Counted from the first letter of the stretch, positions 21,735 to 31,301 are shown. The stretch: DNA of 64,000 nucleotides from Acidobacterium capsulatum ATCC 51196 (GCF_000022565.1 NC_012483.1:1178001-1242000); one strand, 5' to 3'. Notes: generated by a model from the sequence alone, not told the origin. Made by a program: numbers and translations.

Positions 21735-22955
21735 ATGCACTCTCTTCTGGTGATCGTTCCTTCGCTGCGCATTGCGCTTTTGGGCATTGCCGCCATTCCT
21801 TTTATTTATTACTCCCTGGCTCTGCTCAGCTCTCTTCGTTTCTTTCTGGCGGGCCGCCGCGCGGCAAGCACCGCTCCGGCTGCCGGCGAATTTCTTCCTC
21901 CCGTCAGCATTCTCAAGCCGGTTCGCGGCCTTGACCCGGACGCCTATGCCAACTTCGCCAGTTTCTGCCGGCTCGATTATCCCGAGTACGAGATCCTCTT
22001 CTGTGTCGGGGACACCGCCGACCCCGCGCTGCCCGTGCTGCAACGGCTGGCGCTCGACTTCCCCACCACAACAATCCGCATCATCATCGGTTCGGGCCGT
22101 CAGGCTACCAATGACAAATGCGCCAAGCTGGCCCGCCTCACCGATGAGGCCGCCTACGAGCACCTCGTCATCAATGACAGCGATGTGCGCGTCCAGCCGG
22201 ACTACCTCCGCCGCATGGTCGCTCCCCTCGCCGCCCCAAAGACCGGCGCGGTCACGCCGCTCTACGTGCCCACTGAGGTGAACACCTGGGTGCAGCGCCT
22301 GCAGGAAGCAGGCATGCTCTCGGAGTTCTATCCCGGCCTCTTTGTGGCCAAGGAGCTCGATGGCGTCAAATTTGCGCTCGGCCCCACCATTGCCACCCGG
22401 CGCAGCTATCTGCGGGAGTTTGGCGGCTACGCGGCGATTGAGAACCGTCCTGCGGACGATCTGCTGATCGGCCGCCTCATTGCCGAGCAGGGGCGCGAAG
22501 TGGTCCTGCTGCCCGATGCCATCACCACCGTGCCCGATTACCAATCGCTCGGCGAGCTTTTCTTCAAGCGGCTGCGCTGGATGACCGTCATGCGCCACAT
22601 GCGCCCGGCCGGCCATCTGGGCCTCATCTTCACCCTCGGCCTGCCGTGGACCATCCTTGCCCTGATCCTCGCCCCCAATGCGCTCATTGCCTGGAGCTTC
22701 CTCGGCGGCTATCTCTTCGTTCGCTTTGCCCTCACGCTGCTGGTGGGGCAGTTCGGCCTGCGCCAGCGCGGCGTCTGGCTCAACATGCTCTTTGTGCCTC
22801 TCTGGGATGCATTGGCCACCACGATCTGGCTGGCCAGCTTCACACGCCGCACCATCCGCTGGCGCGGACAAAGTTACGCCATCCTCAACGGCCAACTCGT
22901 CCCCGCGAATGGCGTTACCCCGGTAGCCGCCGCCAGCGCGCCGGTCGAGCGCTAG
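21735..22955 (+). CDS. hpnI: HpnI/ceramide glucosyltransferase-like glycosyltransferase
   Basis: 406-aa membrane GT21-type transferase. In bacteria the HpnI subgroup adds N-acetylglucosamine to bacteriohopanetetrol. An N-terminal membrane helix (about 10-35) precedes PVSILKPVRGLDPD, NDKCAKLARL, the NDSDVRV metal motif (D-x-D), the AxxPADDLLIG-like stretch (IENRPADDLLIGRLIA) and the FFKRLRWMTVMR segment corresponding to (Q/R)xxRW. Three hydrophobic segments close the protein. Other hpn genes are not in the window; the adjacent radical SAM gene is not a clear HpnH. Confidence 0.82.
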   Translation: MHSLLVIVPSLRIALLGIAAIPFIYYSLALLSSLRFFLAGRRAASTAPAAGEFLPPVSILKPVRGLDPDAYANFASFCRLDYPEYEILFCVGDTADPALPVLQRLALDFPTTTIRIIIGSGRQATNDKCAKLARLTDEAAYEHLVINDSDVRVQPDYLRRMVAPLAAPKTGAVTPLYVPTEVNTWVQRLQEAGMLSEFYPGLFVAKELDGVKFALGPTIATRRSYLREFGGYAAIENRPADDLLIGRLIAEQGREVVLLPDAITTVPDYQSLGELFFKRLRWMTVMRHMRPAGHLGLIFTLGLPWTILALILAPNALIAWSFLGGYLFVRFALTLLVGQFGLRQRGVWLNMLFVPLWDALATTIWLASFTRRTIRWRGQSYAILNGQLVPANGVTPVAAASAPVER

Positions 22956-22979
22956 CGTCGCTCGCCGGCAATAACAACG

Positions 22980-23020
22980 GGAGCGCCATACAAGCCTTCC
23001 ATCGGCTTGCGTGGCGCTCC
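22980..23020. terminator. Bidirectional hairpin between hpnI and the radical SAM gene
   Basis: GGAGCGCCA (22980-22988) and TGGCGCTCC (23012-23020) form the outer stem, with CAAGCC/GGCTTG (22991-22996, 23004-23009) inside. It sits exactly between two convergent stop codons. No long T-run on either side. Confidence 0.65.
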
Positions 23021-24063
23021 TATCCTGCCTTGGGCAGCAGCCGGCTCAGCTCATAAAAGCCGCTGGCAAAGGCATGCTTCATGGCCAGCGAAGACTCCAC
23101 CCCGCAGGTGCAGCCCGGGCACTCGCGCCGCACCATCGCCTCGGCCTGACGGCGGTATGCCTCCGAATGCAGAATCTCTTTCAGGCTCGACTGCACCACA
23201 TTGCCCACCGGCGGCAGCGGGTAACACCCCGTGAGCACATCGCCGTTCGAGAGAATAAACACCTGCAGATACCCCAGCACACAAGCCGGCTCGTCTAACT
23301 GGGCTCCGCTGTAGTAATCCCGGATGTAATCCACCTCAAAGCCGGGCCGCTGCATCTCCTCACGCACAAAGGACTCGATCTCCCCGACGCGATCCTTCTC
23401 CGGCCATAGCGACACCAGATCCGCATTCGCCAGAAAGAACAAATTCCTGCTCAGAATGTTGAAGCCCAGCTCCGCGCCCAGGTCCCGGGCCATCTTCGCC
23501 AGCTCGCGCAGTTCGGCAGCCGAGACTCCATTCAGCGTCACCGAAAAGCCGATCTTCTTATCTTTCAGCAGCCGAATGCCGCGAATCGCCTGATCAAAGT
23601 AGCCATCGATGCCGCGAATGCGATCATTGGACTCGCGCATGCCGTCGATGGAGACATTGATGTGAGTGATGGGCGAGGCATTGACCTTCTCATGGAAGCG
23701 CTCCAGCAGCAGCCCGTTGGTCTGCAACACGATCTTCTTGAAGCGGCGCGCCTGCGAGCGCTCCAGCACCTCAAAGAAGTCCTTGCGCAGCAGCGGCTCG
23801 CCGCCGGTAAAGCGCAGGCTGCCGATGCTGAGGTCATGTATCTCGTCAATGAGCGCGATGGCGCGTGCCGTATTGAGCCCGTCCTTCCAGTGCGTCTTCC
23901 AGTAGTCGCAACTGATGCAGCGGGCCTGGCAATTTTCAGTGAGCTTGATGTGGGCGCTCAGCGGGCGAATTTCTTTTGGAAGCAGGCCGGAGGCAAACTG
24001 GCTGCCCATCCATACACGGGGAAGATACATACCGGGAACGTGCAAACTCATCTCCTGCTTCAT
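23020..24063 (-). CDS. Radical SAM protein with C-terminal SPASM-like cysteines
   Basis: About 347 aa. The [4Fe-4S]/SAM motif CxxxCxxC is at residues 45-52 (CQARCISC), with the SAM-binding FTGGEPLLRKDF at about 85-96. Late in the protein CVLGYLQVF, GDVLTGCYP and ECPGCTCG provide extra cysteines of a SPASM/twitch domain, typical of enzymes that modify peptides or sugars. The substrate is unknown and no precursor peptide gene was seen adjacent. The start is uncertain (24117, 24063 or 24051). It converges with hpnI. Confidence 0.85.
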   Translation of the reverse strand: MKQEMSLHVPGMYLPRVWMGSQFASGLLPKEIRPLSAHIKLTENCQARCISCDYWKTHWKDGLNTARAIALIDEIHDLSIGSLRFTGGEPLLRKDFFEVLERSQARRFKKIVLQTNGLLLERFHEKVNASPITHINVSIDGMRESNDRIRGIDGYFDQAIRGIRLLKDKKIGFSVTLNGVSAAELRELAKMARDLGAELGFNILSRNLFFLANADLVSLWPEKDRVGEIESFVREEMQRPGFEVDYIRDYYSGAQLDEPACVLGYLQVFILSNGDVLTGCYPLPPVGNVVQSSLKEILHSEAYRRQAEAMVRRECPGCTCGVESSLAMKHAFASGFYELSRLLPKAG

Positions 24064-24236
24064 GAGATGAGCGCCGCGGCAGCAGCGGCCACTGCTCAGC
24101 TCATGAAACGTTGTCAACAGTGGTGAGTGACTGACTGAAGAGCAAAGAGGCCATTCCCCGAGCTTGTACTACCGATTCTGCAACTTATTAAGTGGACTTA
24201 TACGCCAGTGTTGCCAGAAGTAAAAACAGCATAGCA

Positions 24237-24271
24237 CAAAAAGTAAAGGCTGCCGGATCGCTCCGGCAGCC
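24237..24271 (-). terminator. Terminator downstream of the GT83-type transferase gene
   Basis: GGCTGCCGGA (24248-24257), loop TCGC, TCCGGCAGCC (24262-24271): a perfect 10-bp stem. The minus-strand tail reads TTTACTTTTTG. It lies about 30 bases beyond the stop of the asnB-glycosyltransferase pair. Confidence 0.85.
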
Positions 24272-24301
24272 CTGTTTCTTTCCCGATGCCCTTGTTTGTT
24301 T

Positions 24302-26152
24302 TCAGGCTCCGTGGCCGGGAATGGGATGATTGGTGAACAGCGCCTTGTCGCCGGAGTACTTCACCAGAATCAGTTGCCGCTTGCCCACCAGCGAATCCAG
24401 ATCATCGATCTGCGATTCCTTCGCAAAAATGTAATACCGCTGCCCGGACGCCCACAGCTTCTCAAACTGGCTGTTGTCGATGAAGGGATTCTCAGCTCGC
24501 GGCGAATACGATCCATACACCAGGTTCATGTAGCGGCCATTCAGCAGCAGCGCCTTTTCGTCGGTATAGAAGAAATACGACGAGAAGAAGTAGTAGTGAT
24601 GGTCGACAATCACCTGCCCCTTGGGAGACGCCTTGAGAGCGCGAATCAGGGGACGCGAAGACATGTACGGATCAAAGGTAATCATGGCCGCGTGCGCCGC
24701 CTGAAAGAAGATCACCATCATCACGGCCGCACCAAAATAAGCGGTCCTCCACTTGCTGGGCCGCAGCGCGGTGAGTGCGCCAATCGCAAAGGCCACGCCG
24801 GCCATCGCGAGCGGAAAGCGAAGGTAGGCAAACGAGTCGAGCGTGAGGTCTTCCATGTGCCCGAGCGAAAGCCGGTACGCACCCGGATGCCGCACCAGCG
24901 CATGCGAAATATCTCCCGGGGCCGGCACATGCCGGATCGCAATCAGAATGCCGAAGGCCGCAATCGCGCATGCCGCGCAGATCACTGAAAGCGCGCGGGT
25001 GCCCCAGCGCAGCGAGCGGCTCTCAAGCAGCATGGCCGAGCCCAGCAGCAGCGCCACCGCCGGGTAAATCGGCATCGAGTAGTATTCCTGCGTCGTCGAG
25101 AAGGTGAAGAACACCATCACAAAACCGATCCAGCACACGGCCAGCAACCGCGTGCGCCCCTCGCGGTCCACCGGCTTGTACGAGAGCCGGAAGGTAGCCG
25201 GAATGTACACGCTCCACGGAAAGAGCCAGATCAGGTTGAAGAGCCAGAACAGATAGCGCGGCACCGTCGCGTAGTCGCGCGGATAGCGCATATTGAGGAA
25301 GCGCAGCAACTGCTCATTGATGAAGAAAAACCAGAAGAACCCATGCCACTGGCCCGGAATGCTCTTCATGGTGAACTCAAAGTAGGGCGGGTTCTGGATG
25401 GTCGCCAGAATGTGCCACGGCGCGGCAATCGCCAGCATGATCAGCGTGGTGCTTACCGGGCGCAGCCGCTTCCATATCTGCCATTGAAAGAGCTGCTTCG
25501 TCAGCGCCAGATAGACAATCCACGCGCCCAGCGGAAACACCACCGCGATCAGGCTCTCGAGCAGCAGCCCGGTGCCGAAGCACACGCCGATCAGCGCGGC
25601 CCATAATCGCGGGTGCGGCTCATCGTCCTCGAGCAGGCGCAGAAAGGCCCACATCGAAAGCGTGATGGTGAGCACCAGCGTCACATTGGGAATCTGAATG
25701 CGCGTGAACAGCCACAAACCGATGCAGGTGGACATGCACAGGCCCGCATAGAGACCCGCGCTGTAGCGCTTGAAAGCCCAGATGCCAAACCACGCCGTGA
25801 CCAGGCACAGCGCAATCGCCGAAAGCACGACCGGAATGCGCGCCGACCAGTCATGCGCGCCGAAGATCTTGTACGATCCGGCGATCATCCAGTAGATGAG
25901 CGGAGGCTTTTCGAGATAAGGCACGCCATCCAGACGCGCCGTCACCCAGTCGCCCGACTGCATCATGTTGCGGGCAATCTGCGCCTGCACCGCATCCACA
26001 TCGTCCATCAGGCTGGGGGGAGAAAAAATGCAGCCAATATAAACGGCGGCCGCAAACAGCAAAACCAGCAGGGTCACCTGCCGCCGGGTTATTCCCCAAG
26101 GGCGGCGAAGGCCGGGCTCAACTGCTGAGCCGGCGCGGACTGTATCTTCCAT
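24302..26152 (-). CDS. ArnT-like (GT39/GT83) membrane glycosyltransferase
   Basis: About 616 aa, polytopic inner-membrane transferase using a polyprenyl-phosphate sugar. The first helix (VTLLVLLFAAAVYIGCI) is followed by the catalytic acidic loop LMDDVDAVQAQIARNM, then GDWVTARLDGVPYLEKPPLIYW, which is diagnostic for this family, and about ten further membrane segments. The start at 26152 (MEDTV) is the first ATG; its 5' end overlaps the 3' end of asnB by 64 bases, implying co-translation. Acceptor unknown (lipid A, glycan or protein). Confidence 0.88.
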   Translation of the reverse strand: MEDTVRAGSAVEPGLRRPWGITRRQVTLLVLLFAAAVYIGCIFSPPSLMDDVDAVQAQIARNMMQSGDWVTARLDGVPYLEKPPLIYWMIAGSYKIFGAHDWSARIPVVLSAIALCLVTAWFGIWAFKRYSAGLYAGLCMSTCIGLWLFTRIQIPNVTLVLTITLSMWAFLRLLEDDEPHPRLWAALIGVCFGTGLLLESLIAVVFPLGAWIVYLALTKQLFQWQIWKRLRPVSTTLIMLAIAAPWHILATIQNPPYFEFTMKSIPGQWHGFFWFFFINEQLLRFLNMRYPRDYATVPRYLFWLFNLIWLFPWSVYIPATFRLSYKPVDREGRTRLLAVCWIGFVMVFFTFSTTQEYYSMPIYPAVALLLGSAMLLESRSLRWGTRALSVICAACAIAAFGILIAIRHVPAPGDISHALVRHPGAYRLSLGHMEDLTLDSFAYLRFPLAMAGVAFAIGALTALRPSKWRTAYFGAAVMMVIFFQAAHAAMITFDPYMSSRPLIRALKASPKGQVIVDHHYYFFSSYFFYTDEKALLLNGRYMNLVYGSYSPRAENPFIDNSQFEKLWASGQRYYIFAKESQIDDLDSLVGKRQLILVKYSGDKALFTNHPIPGHGA

Positions 26153-28002
26153 TGCCTCATCCAGAGGAACAAAACCATCAGGCCCCACAGGTGAAAGCCA
26201 AGGTTGATGCTCCGGTTCATATGTTGTTGGGTTAACTCGTAAATCTTATCGAAACAGAACAGATCCCCGTGCTCTGCTTCCGCACCTTCCAGTGCGTCCA
26301 TCAGCACACCCTTGAGGGGTCCACGAAACCACTCGTGCGCCGGAATATCAAAACCGATCTTCTTGCGCCGCAGAATCGAGGGCGGCAGCTTTGATTGCAT
26401 CAGTTGCTTCAGCAGATACTTCTGCCGGCTTCCGCGAATCTTCAGCGCCGAGGGCAGCCCTGCGGCAAACTCCACCAGGCGGTGATCCAGAAACGGAGGC
26501 CGCACTTCAATCGAGTGCGCCATGCTCATCCGGTCTGACTTCACCAGAATGTCGTCCGGCAGATAACACTCCTGGTCAAATTTCAGATACGGCGCAATTC
26601 CGTCGCCGGGAATCTCCGCGCGCAGGCCTGAGAGCAGCCACGGCATCGCACCGGGCAGCGGCTGGCGCACCAGCGCCGCTTTTTCCAGCTCAGAGAAGGT
26701 CCCGTTCCAGTAGACATGCGCCTGCTCCGGCGCGAGCAGGCTGCCCTGCAGCATGCGCTTGACCTTGTACTCAAAGCTGATCTTCTCATTCGACGCGGGC
26801 CACGCCTGCATCGCCCGCTGCGCCGCGCGAATGACGCCCTGCGGCAGATGCCGCACCTGCTGCGCAATGCGGTTGGCACGATAGGTCAGGTAGCCGCCAA
26901 AAATCTCATCCGCACCCTCGCCGCTGAAAGCCACTGTGCAGCTCTTGCGGCACAGCTTTGAGAGAAACCACACCGGCAGCGCGCCCGAGTCCGCGCTCGG
27001 CTCATCGGAGTAATACGTCAGCTCCCGGATCGCGCCTTCCAGATCCTGCTCCGGATTCAGATCAAGCTGCTCGTGAATGGTGCCGTACTTCTCCACCACC
27101 TCGCGAATGTAAGCCGACTCATCAAAGCTATGACCTTTGAATGAAATGGAGTAGGTGCGCAACTTGCTCCCCGACGCCTCGGCCGCGTAGTGCAGCATCG
27201 TCGTCGAGTCCACGCCGCCGCTCAGCCAGACGCCCAACGGCACATCGCTCAGCAGATGCTCGCTCACCGATTGCCTCAGCAACCGGTCCAGTTCCGCTTC
27301 CGCCTCGGGCTGGCTGATCTTGCCCGGCTGCATGGATGGAATCCGCCAGTAGGGCTGCGTTTCCGTGCGCCCATCGCGCCACTCCAGCCAATGCCCCGGA
27401 GCCAGCTTTTCGATGCCTTCCACCAGCGTCCACGGTGCCGGCACGTAATTCATCGAGAGGTAGCAGTCCAGCCCCTGCAAGCTCAGGCGCCGCTCAAATT
27501 CGGGGTGAATCAGGATGCCCTTGAGCTCTGAGGCAAACAGCAGGTCTTCGCCGCGCCGCGCCACATACAGCGGCTTGATGCCCATGCGGTCGCGCGCCAG
27601 CACCAGGCGATGCCGGCTCTGCTGCCAGAGCGCCACGCCAAACATGCCGCGCAGCCGCGCAAAGCACTCCACATCCCACTCCATGAAGGCGTGCAGCACC
27701 GTCTCAGTATCGCAGTGCGTCACAAAGCGGTGCCCGCGGGCTTCCAGCTCCTTGCGCAATTCGAGGTGATTGTAGATTTCGCCGTTGAAGACGATGACGG
27801 TATCGCGATCTTCCGAATAAATCGGCTGATCGCCGGCGGCCAGATCCAGAATCTTCAGCCGCGCCGCGCCCAGGCTGCACAACAGCGAGCGATGCACGCC
27901 CTGCTGATCCGGCCCGCGATGGATCAAGGTCATCGCGGCGTCCCGAATCCGGCCCTCAGGAGCAATCCACTCCTTGGTCGTAAATCCAACTATGCCGCAC
28001 AA
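26089..28002 (-). CDS. asnB: Glutamine-hydrolysing asparagine synthetase
   Basis: 637 aa. The start codon is TTG: the next codons give CGIVGF, and the class II amidotransferase must expose Cys2, so this start is fixed; GAGG lies about 8 bases upstream. The glutaminase half has FNGEIYNHLELR and the synthetase half LSGGVDSTT (the PP-loop). Stand-alone asnB genes beside glycosyltransferases often belong to surface polysaccharide loci, which fits the overlapping ArnT-like gene. Confidence 0.96.
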   Translation of the reverse strand: MCGIVGFTTKEWIAPEGRIRDAAMTLIHRGPDQQGVHRSLLCSLGAARLKILDLAAGDQPIYSEDRDTVIVFNGEIYNHLELRKELEARGHRFVTHCDTETVLHAFMEWDVECFARLRGMFGVALWQQSRHRLVLARDRMGIKPLYVARRGEDLLFASELKGILIHPEFERRLSLQGLDCYLSMNYVPAPWTLVEGIEKLAPGHWLEWRDGRTETQPYWRIPSMQPGKISQPEAEAELDRLLRQSVSEHLLSDVPLGVWLSGGVDSTTMLHYAAEASGSKLRTYSISFKGHSFDESAYIREVVEKYGTIHEQLDLNPEQDLEGAIRELTYYSDEPSADSGALPVWFLSKLCRKSCTVAFSGEGADEIFGGYLTYRANRIAQQVRHLPQGVIRAAQRAMQAWPASNEKISFEYKVKRMLQGSLLAPEQAHVYWNGTFSELEKAALVRQPLPGAMPWLLSGLRAEIPGDGIAPYLKFDQECYLPDDILVKSDRMSMAHSIEVRPPFLDHRLVEFAAGLPSALKIRGSRQKYLLKQLMQSKLPPSILRRKKIGFDIPAHEWFRGPLKGVLMDALEGAEAEHGDLFCFDKIYELTQQHMNRSINLGFHLWGLMVLFLWMRQWKIQSAPAQQLSPAFAALGE

Positions 28003-28169
28003 AGGCTGGTCGCCTCACAGGTCGAGATCGTGCGGCCAGCATACTGGTACTGCAACATTCCTTGACGTTAGCACACGCCAAAGCGCAGAAAACATGAACT
28101 TTTGCTGAACTCTGAAGAGACTGTTCGCTCCATGAGCAAGACTCTTTACACTTTTGCTGATGCCAAGGA

Positions 28170-28185
28170 TGTGACCTGAATCACA
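28170..28185. promoter_or_regulatory. CRP/FNR-type palindrome upstream of asnB
   Basis: TGTGACCTGAATCACA: perfect TGTGA-N6-TCACA, the consensus for CRP-family regulators in Proteobacteria. It lies about 170 bases before the asnB TTG, in the gap after the next gene's stop. No CRP gene is in the window; a match of this quality by chance in a 200-base gap is uncommon. Confidence 0.5.
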
Positions 28186-28206
28186 ACTCCGCGAATCTGG
28201 CCCGCG

Positions 28207-28836
28207 CTACGTCCCCAAAACGTTCTGGTAGGAATTCACCGCCAGCCAGCGCCCGGCCGAGCGCAACAGGTCCTCAAAGTCGGCGATGGCGCGGTGCTCC
28301 AGCCGCAACACGTAGCGGGCTTCGCGGTCATCCTCCAGCTCCACAATGGCCGAGAGCGCGCTCAAGCCCTCCTCGGGCATCTCATCGTGCGCCAGCACGC
28401 CCTGAATGCCGATCTCCAGCCCCTCGCGAAAGCGGTAGCCCAGCCCGATCGAGCGCTGGTCCAGCCGCACAAACGCCGGCTGAAATTTCTCCACCCGGGT
28501 GTAGGCCTCAAACAGCGTCAGCGCTCCGGCCAGCTCCTCTTCATCCAGATACACGCGGACCGGCCCGCTGTCGGCCAGCATCCATATCTCCACACCCTTG
28601 GCAAACTTGCCGCTGAAGTCTTCCACCTCGCCCTCGGCCTGCGCCGGTTGCGGCGGATGCGTCACATCGACCGTGAGCACGGCATTGACGCGCACGCGTC
28701 CGGCCAGCGCCGCCGTGTGCCGCTCCGGCTCGTAATAGTTCCGGCGCAGAATCACCGCGTCCTGCTTTTCGAGCAGAGCGCGCAGTTGGCTGGTCTGGGG
28801 GCGGTCCTCGGTCACATACAGTTCGAGCGATGGCAT
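28207..28836 (-). CDS. Conserved hypothetical protein beside fadN-like gene
   Basis: 209 aa, soluble, acidic, no signal or membrane segment, no recognised domain. The ATG at 28836 (MPSLELYVTED) has AGAGGA seven bases upstream and is only 11 bases after the stop of the beta-oxidation gene, so the two are co-transcribed. Several beta-rich stretches (VEIWMLADSGPVRVYLDEEEL, split here for reference at about 118-138; YVLRLEHRAIADFEDLL near the end) are visible. Function unknown. Confidence 0.7.
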   Translation of the reverse strand: MPSLELYVTEDRPQTSQLRALLEKQDAVILRRNYYEPERHTAALAGRVRVNAVLTVDVTHPPQPAQAEGEVEDFSGKFAKGVEIWMLADSGPVRVYLDEEELAGALTLFEAYTRVEKFQPAFVRLDQRSIGLGYRFREGLEIGIQGVLAHDEMPEEGLSALSAIVELEDDREARYVLRLEHRAIADFEDLLRSAGRWLAVNSYQNVLGT

Positions 28837-28847
28837 GCAGCGGTCCT

Positions 28848-31301
28848 CTAATTCCTCAAGGGCTTTCCTGTCTGCAAAGTATACGCAATGCGCTCCTGCG
28901 TTTTGCGCTCGCCGCAGAGCGACAAAAAGGCCTCGCGCTCCATCTCCAGCAGATAGCGCTCGCTCACCGCCACGCCCGGCGTCACCTCGCCGCCGCACAG
29001 GATGCGCGCCAGCTTTGTGGCCACCAGCGCATCATGATCGCTGATGTACTCGGCGCGCCGCATCAGGTGAATGCCCAGCTTCAGATTCGCCAGCGCCGCG
29101 TCGCCGGGGGCCGGAATCACCCGCTCCACCGGGGCCGAATATCCAGCCTCGGCCAGCTCTACCGCGACGGCGCGTGCCTCCAGCAGCAGCCGCTCGCGAT
29201 TCATCGTCACCCGGTCGGCGGCCGACAAAAACCCGAGCGCGCGCGCCTCCTCGGCCGAGGTGGAAACCCTGGTCAGCCCAACCGTCTCAAAGCGCGTCCG
29301 AACGGCGTCCTGATATTCGCCCGTGAGGGCAAAGCGTCCCGGGGCTTCCGCAGGAGACACGCTGGCCGCCAGCCGCGCCGCGTCAAAGGCTCGCAGCGCC
29401 ATCTCCTTGCTGCCGCCGCCACCCGGAATCAGCCCCACGCCCATCTCCACCAGCCCCAGATACAGCTCCGCATGCGGCTGCCTTGCCGCGGCATGCAGGC
29501 AAATTTCCGCACCGCCGCCCAGGCACATGCCATAGGGCGCGGCCACCACTGGACGCGGGCAAAGCTTGATGGCCGACGTCATGCCCTGAAAGGCGCGAAT
29601 CGCCAGATCCACTTCGTCCCAATCGCCCTCCTGCATGGCCAGCAGCAGTTGCAGCAGGTTCGCGCCCACGGCAAAGTCGCTGCGGTCGCCCGCAATCACA
29701 AATCCGCGAAACTGCCGCACCCACTCCCCCTCGGGCGCGAGCGTCTGCGTCACGAGCGAAACAATGTCGCCGCCAATCGCATTCTTTGGCGAGTGCAGCG
29801 CCAGCAGCCCGATGCCCTCGCCCATGTCGATCAGCGAGCAGCCCGCGTTCTGCCGCACCACACCGTGCGCGCGCCTCAGTGAGGCGGCCGAGGCATATCC
29901 GGCCGGCCGCGCCACCGCCGTCTCCCGCTTCGCGACGGGATCAAAGACCTCCTCGCCACCGTCGCGGTACCACGCGGTTTCGCCAGAGGAAAGCAGCGCC
30001 TCGGCCTGCGCGCTCACCGCTTGTCCGGCCGCCTGCATGCGCTCGCAGACGCGCGCCACGCCCACCGCATCCCACATCTCAAACGGCCCCAGCTCCCAGT
30101 TGAACCCCGCACGCATCGCTTGATCGATGGAGGCCGGCGAGTCGGCAATCTCCGGCAAACAATTCGCCGCATAGTTCCAGATGCCCGTCAGCAGCGGCCA
30201 CAGAAAGCCCGCCGCGCGGTCCTTCGCCGGGTCACCCTCCAGCACCGCCCGCAGCAGCTCGGCCGCCGTGGGCGCGCTCTTCGCCATCTCCACTGAAGGA
30301 AACTTCGGCCGCCGCGCCGGCTGATATTCGAGCGTGTGGTAATCGAGCACAAGACGGTTATTTTTAGGATCTGTAGCGGCCTTGTCTCTCTTGTAAAAGC
30401 CCTGCCCCGCCTTGTCACCGAGCCATCCACGCCCGAGCATCGTGTTCACAAAGTCCGGCAGCTTCACATCTTCCTCTGCGCGCGACGCCGCAAAGTTGCG
30501 CGCCACATGCGCCAGCACATCGATGCCCACCAGGTCCGCCAGCCGGAAGGTTCCCGTGCGCGGCCAGCCAATCGCCGCACCGGTCAGCGCATCGACCTCT
30601 TCAATGGTGAGCTGTTGCGCCTGCATGAGCCGCACGGCATGCAGCATGGCAAAGACGCCGATGCGGTTCGCGATAAAGTTCGGCGTATCGCGCGCCATCA
30701 CCACCTGCTTACCCAGCCTGCGGTCCACCCACTCGGCCAGTGCCGCCACGCGGGCCGCATCCGCCTCCGGCGTGGCAATCACCTCCACCAGCCGCATATA
30801 ACGCGGCGGATTGAAGAAGTGCGTTCCAAACCACCGGCGGCGAAACTCCTCCGGCATCGCCGCGGCAATCGAATGCACGGGCAGTCCGCTGGTGTTGGTG
30901 GTCACCAGCGCATCGCCGTGCAGATGCGGCGCAATGCTCGCGAGCAGCGTCTGCTTGATGCCCAGGTCTTCGGTCACAGCCTCGATCACCCAGTCGCAAT
31001 CTTTCAGCTTTGCGAGATCATCCTCAAAGTTGCCCGTCTCAATCAGAGTGGCCTGCTCCGGGGTAAAGAACGCCGCGGGCTTCGCCTTCTTCAACGCGGT
31101 GAGCGCGGCTTCGGCCAGATGGCTGCGAAGCCCCTCCGGCGTTGCGCGATCGAGCAGCAGCACCGGCACGCCCGCATTGGCCAGATGCGCCGCAATGCGC
31201 GAGCCCATCGTGCCCGCGCCCAGCACCGCCGCGCGGCGCAGCAGCAGCTCTGGAGCACAGGCTGGGGCAGAGGAAGAAGCAGCGGAAGCGGGCATGGTCA
31301 T
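28848..31301 (-). CDS. fadN: FadN-like 3-hydroxyacyl-CoA dehydrogenase/enoyl-CoA hydratase
   Basis: About 817 aa, two steps of beta-oxidation in one chain. The N-terminal Rossmann motif VLGAGTMGSRIAAHLANAG (about 25-43) marks the dehydrogenase; the hydratase/isomerase domain follows in the C-terminal part, with the oxyanion region PYGMCLGGGAEICLHA and GVGLIPGGGGSKEM. This order (dehydrogenase first) is that of Bacillus FadN and opposite to FadB/FadJ. The ATG at 31301 has GAGGA eight bases upstream. The acyl-CoA dehydrogenase at 2533 is too far away to be in the same operon. Confidence 0.9.
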   Translation of the reverse strand: MTMPASAASSSAPACAPELLLRRAAVLGAGTMGSRIAAHLANAGVPVLLLDRATPEGLRSHLAEAALTALKKAKPAAFFTPEQATLIETGNFEDDLAKLKDCDWVIEAVTEDLGIKQTLLASIAPHLHGDALVTTNTSGLPVHSIAAAMPEEFRRRWFGTHFFNPPRYMRLVEVIATPEADAARVAALAEWVDRRLGKQVVMARDTPNFIANRIGVFAMLHAVRLMQAQQLTIEEVDALTGAAIGWPRTGTFRLADLVGIDVLAHVARNFAASRAEEDVKLPDFVNTMLGRGWLGDKAGQGFYKRDKAATDPKNNRLVLDYHTLEYQPARRPKFPSVEMAKSAPTAAELLRAVLEGDPAKDRAAGFLWPLLTGIWNYAANCLPEIADSPASIDQAMRAGFNWELGPFEMWDAVGVARVCERMQAAGQAVSAQAEALLSSGETAWYRDGGEEVFDPVAKRETAVARPAGYASAASLRRAHGVVRQNAGCSLIDMGEGIGLLALHSPKNAIGGDIVSLVTQTLAPEGEWVRQFRGFVIAGDRSDFAVGANLLQLLLAMQEGDWDEVDLAIRAFQGMTSAIKLCPRPVVAAPYGMCLGGGAEICLHAAARQPHAELYLGLVEMGVGLIPGGGGSKEMALRAFDAARLAASVSPAEAPGRFALTGEYQDAVRTRFETVGLTRVSTSAEEARALGFLSAADRVTMNRERLLLEARAVAVELAEAGYSAPVERVIPAPGDAALANLKLGIHLMRRAEYISDHDALVATKLARILCGGEVTPGVAVSERYLLEMEREAFLSLCGERKTQERIAYTLQTGKPLRN

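Noticed and set aside
21627-22895. 422-codon frame antisense to hpnI
   Set aside because: Composition is that of an antisense shadow (Glu/Gly/Gln/His rich) and hpnI on the other strand has clear family motifs.
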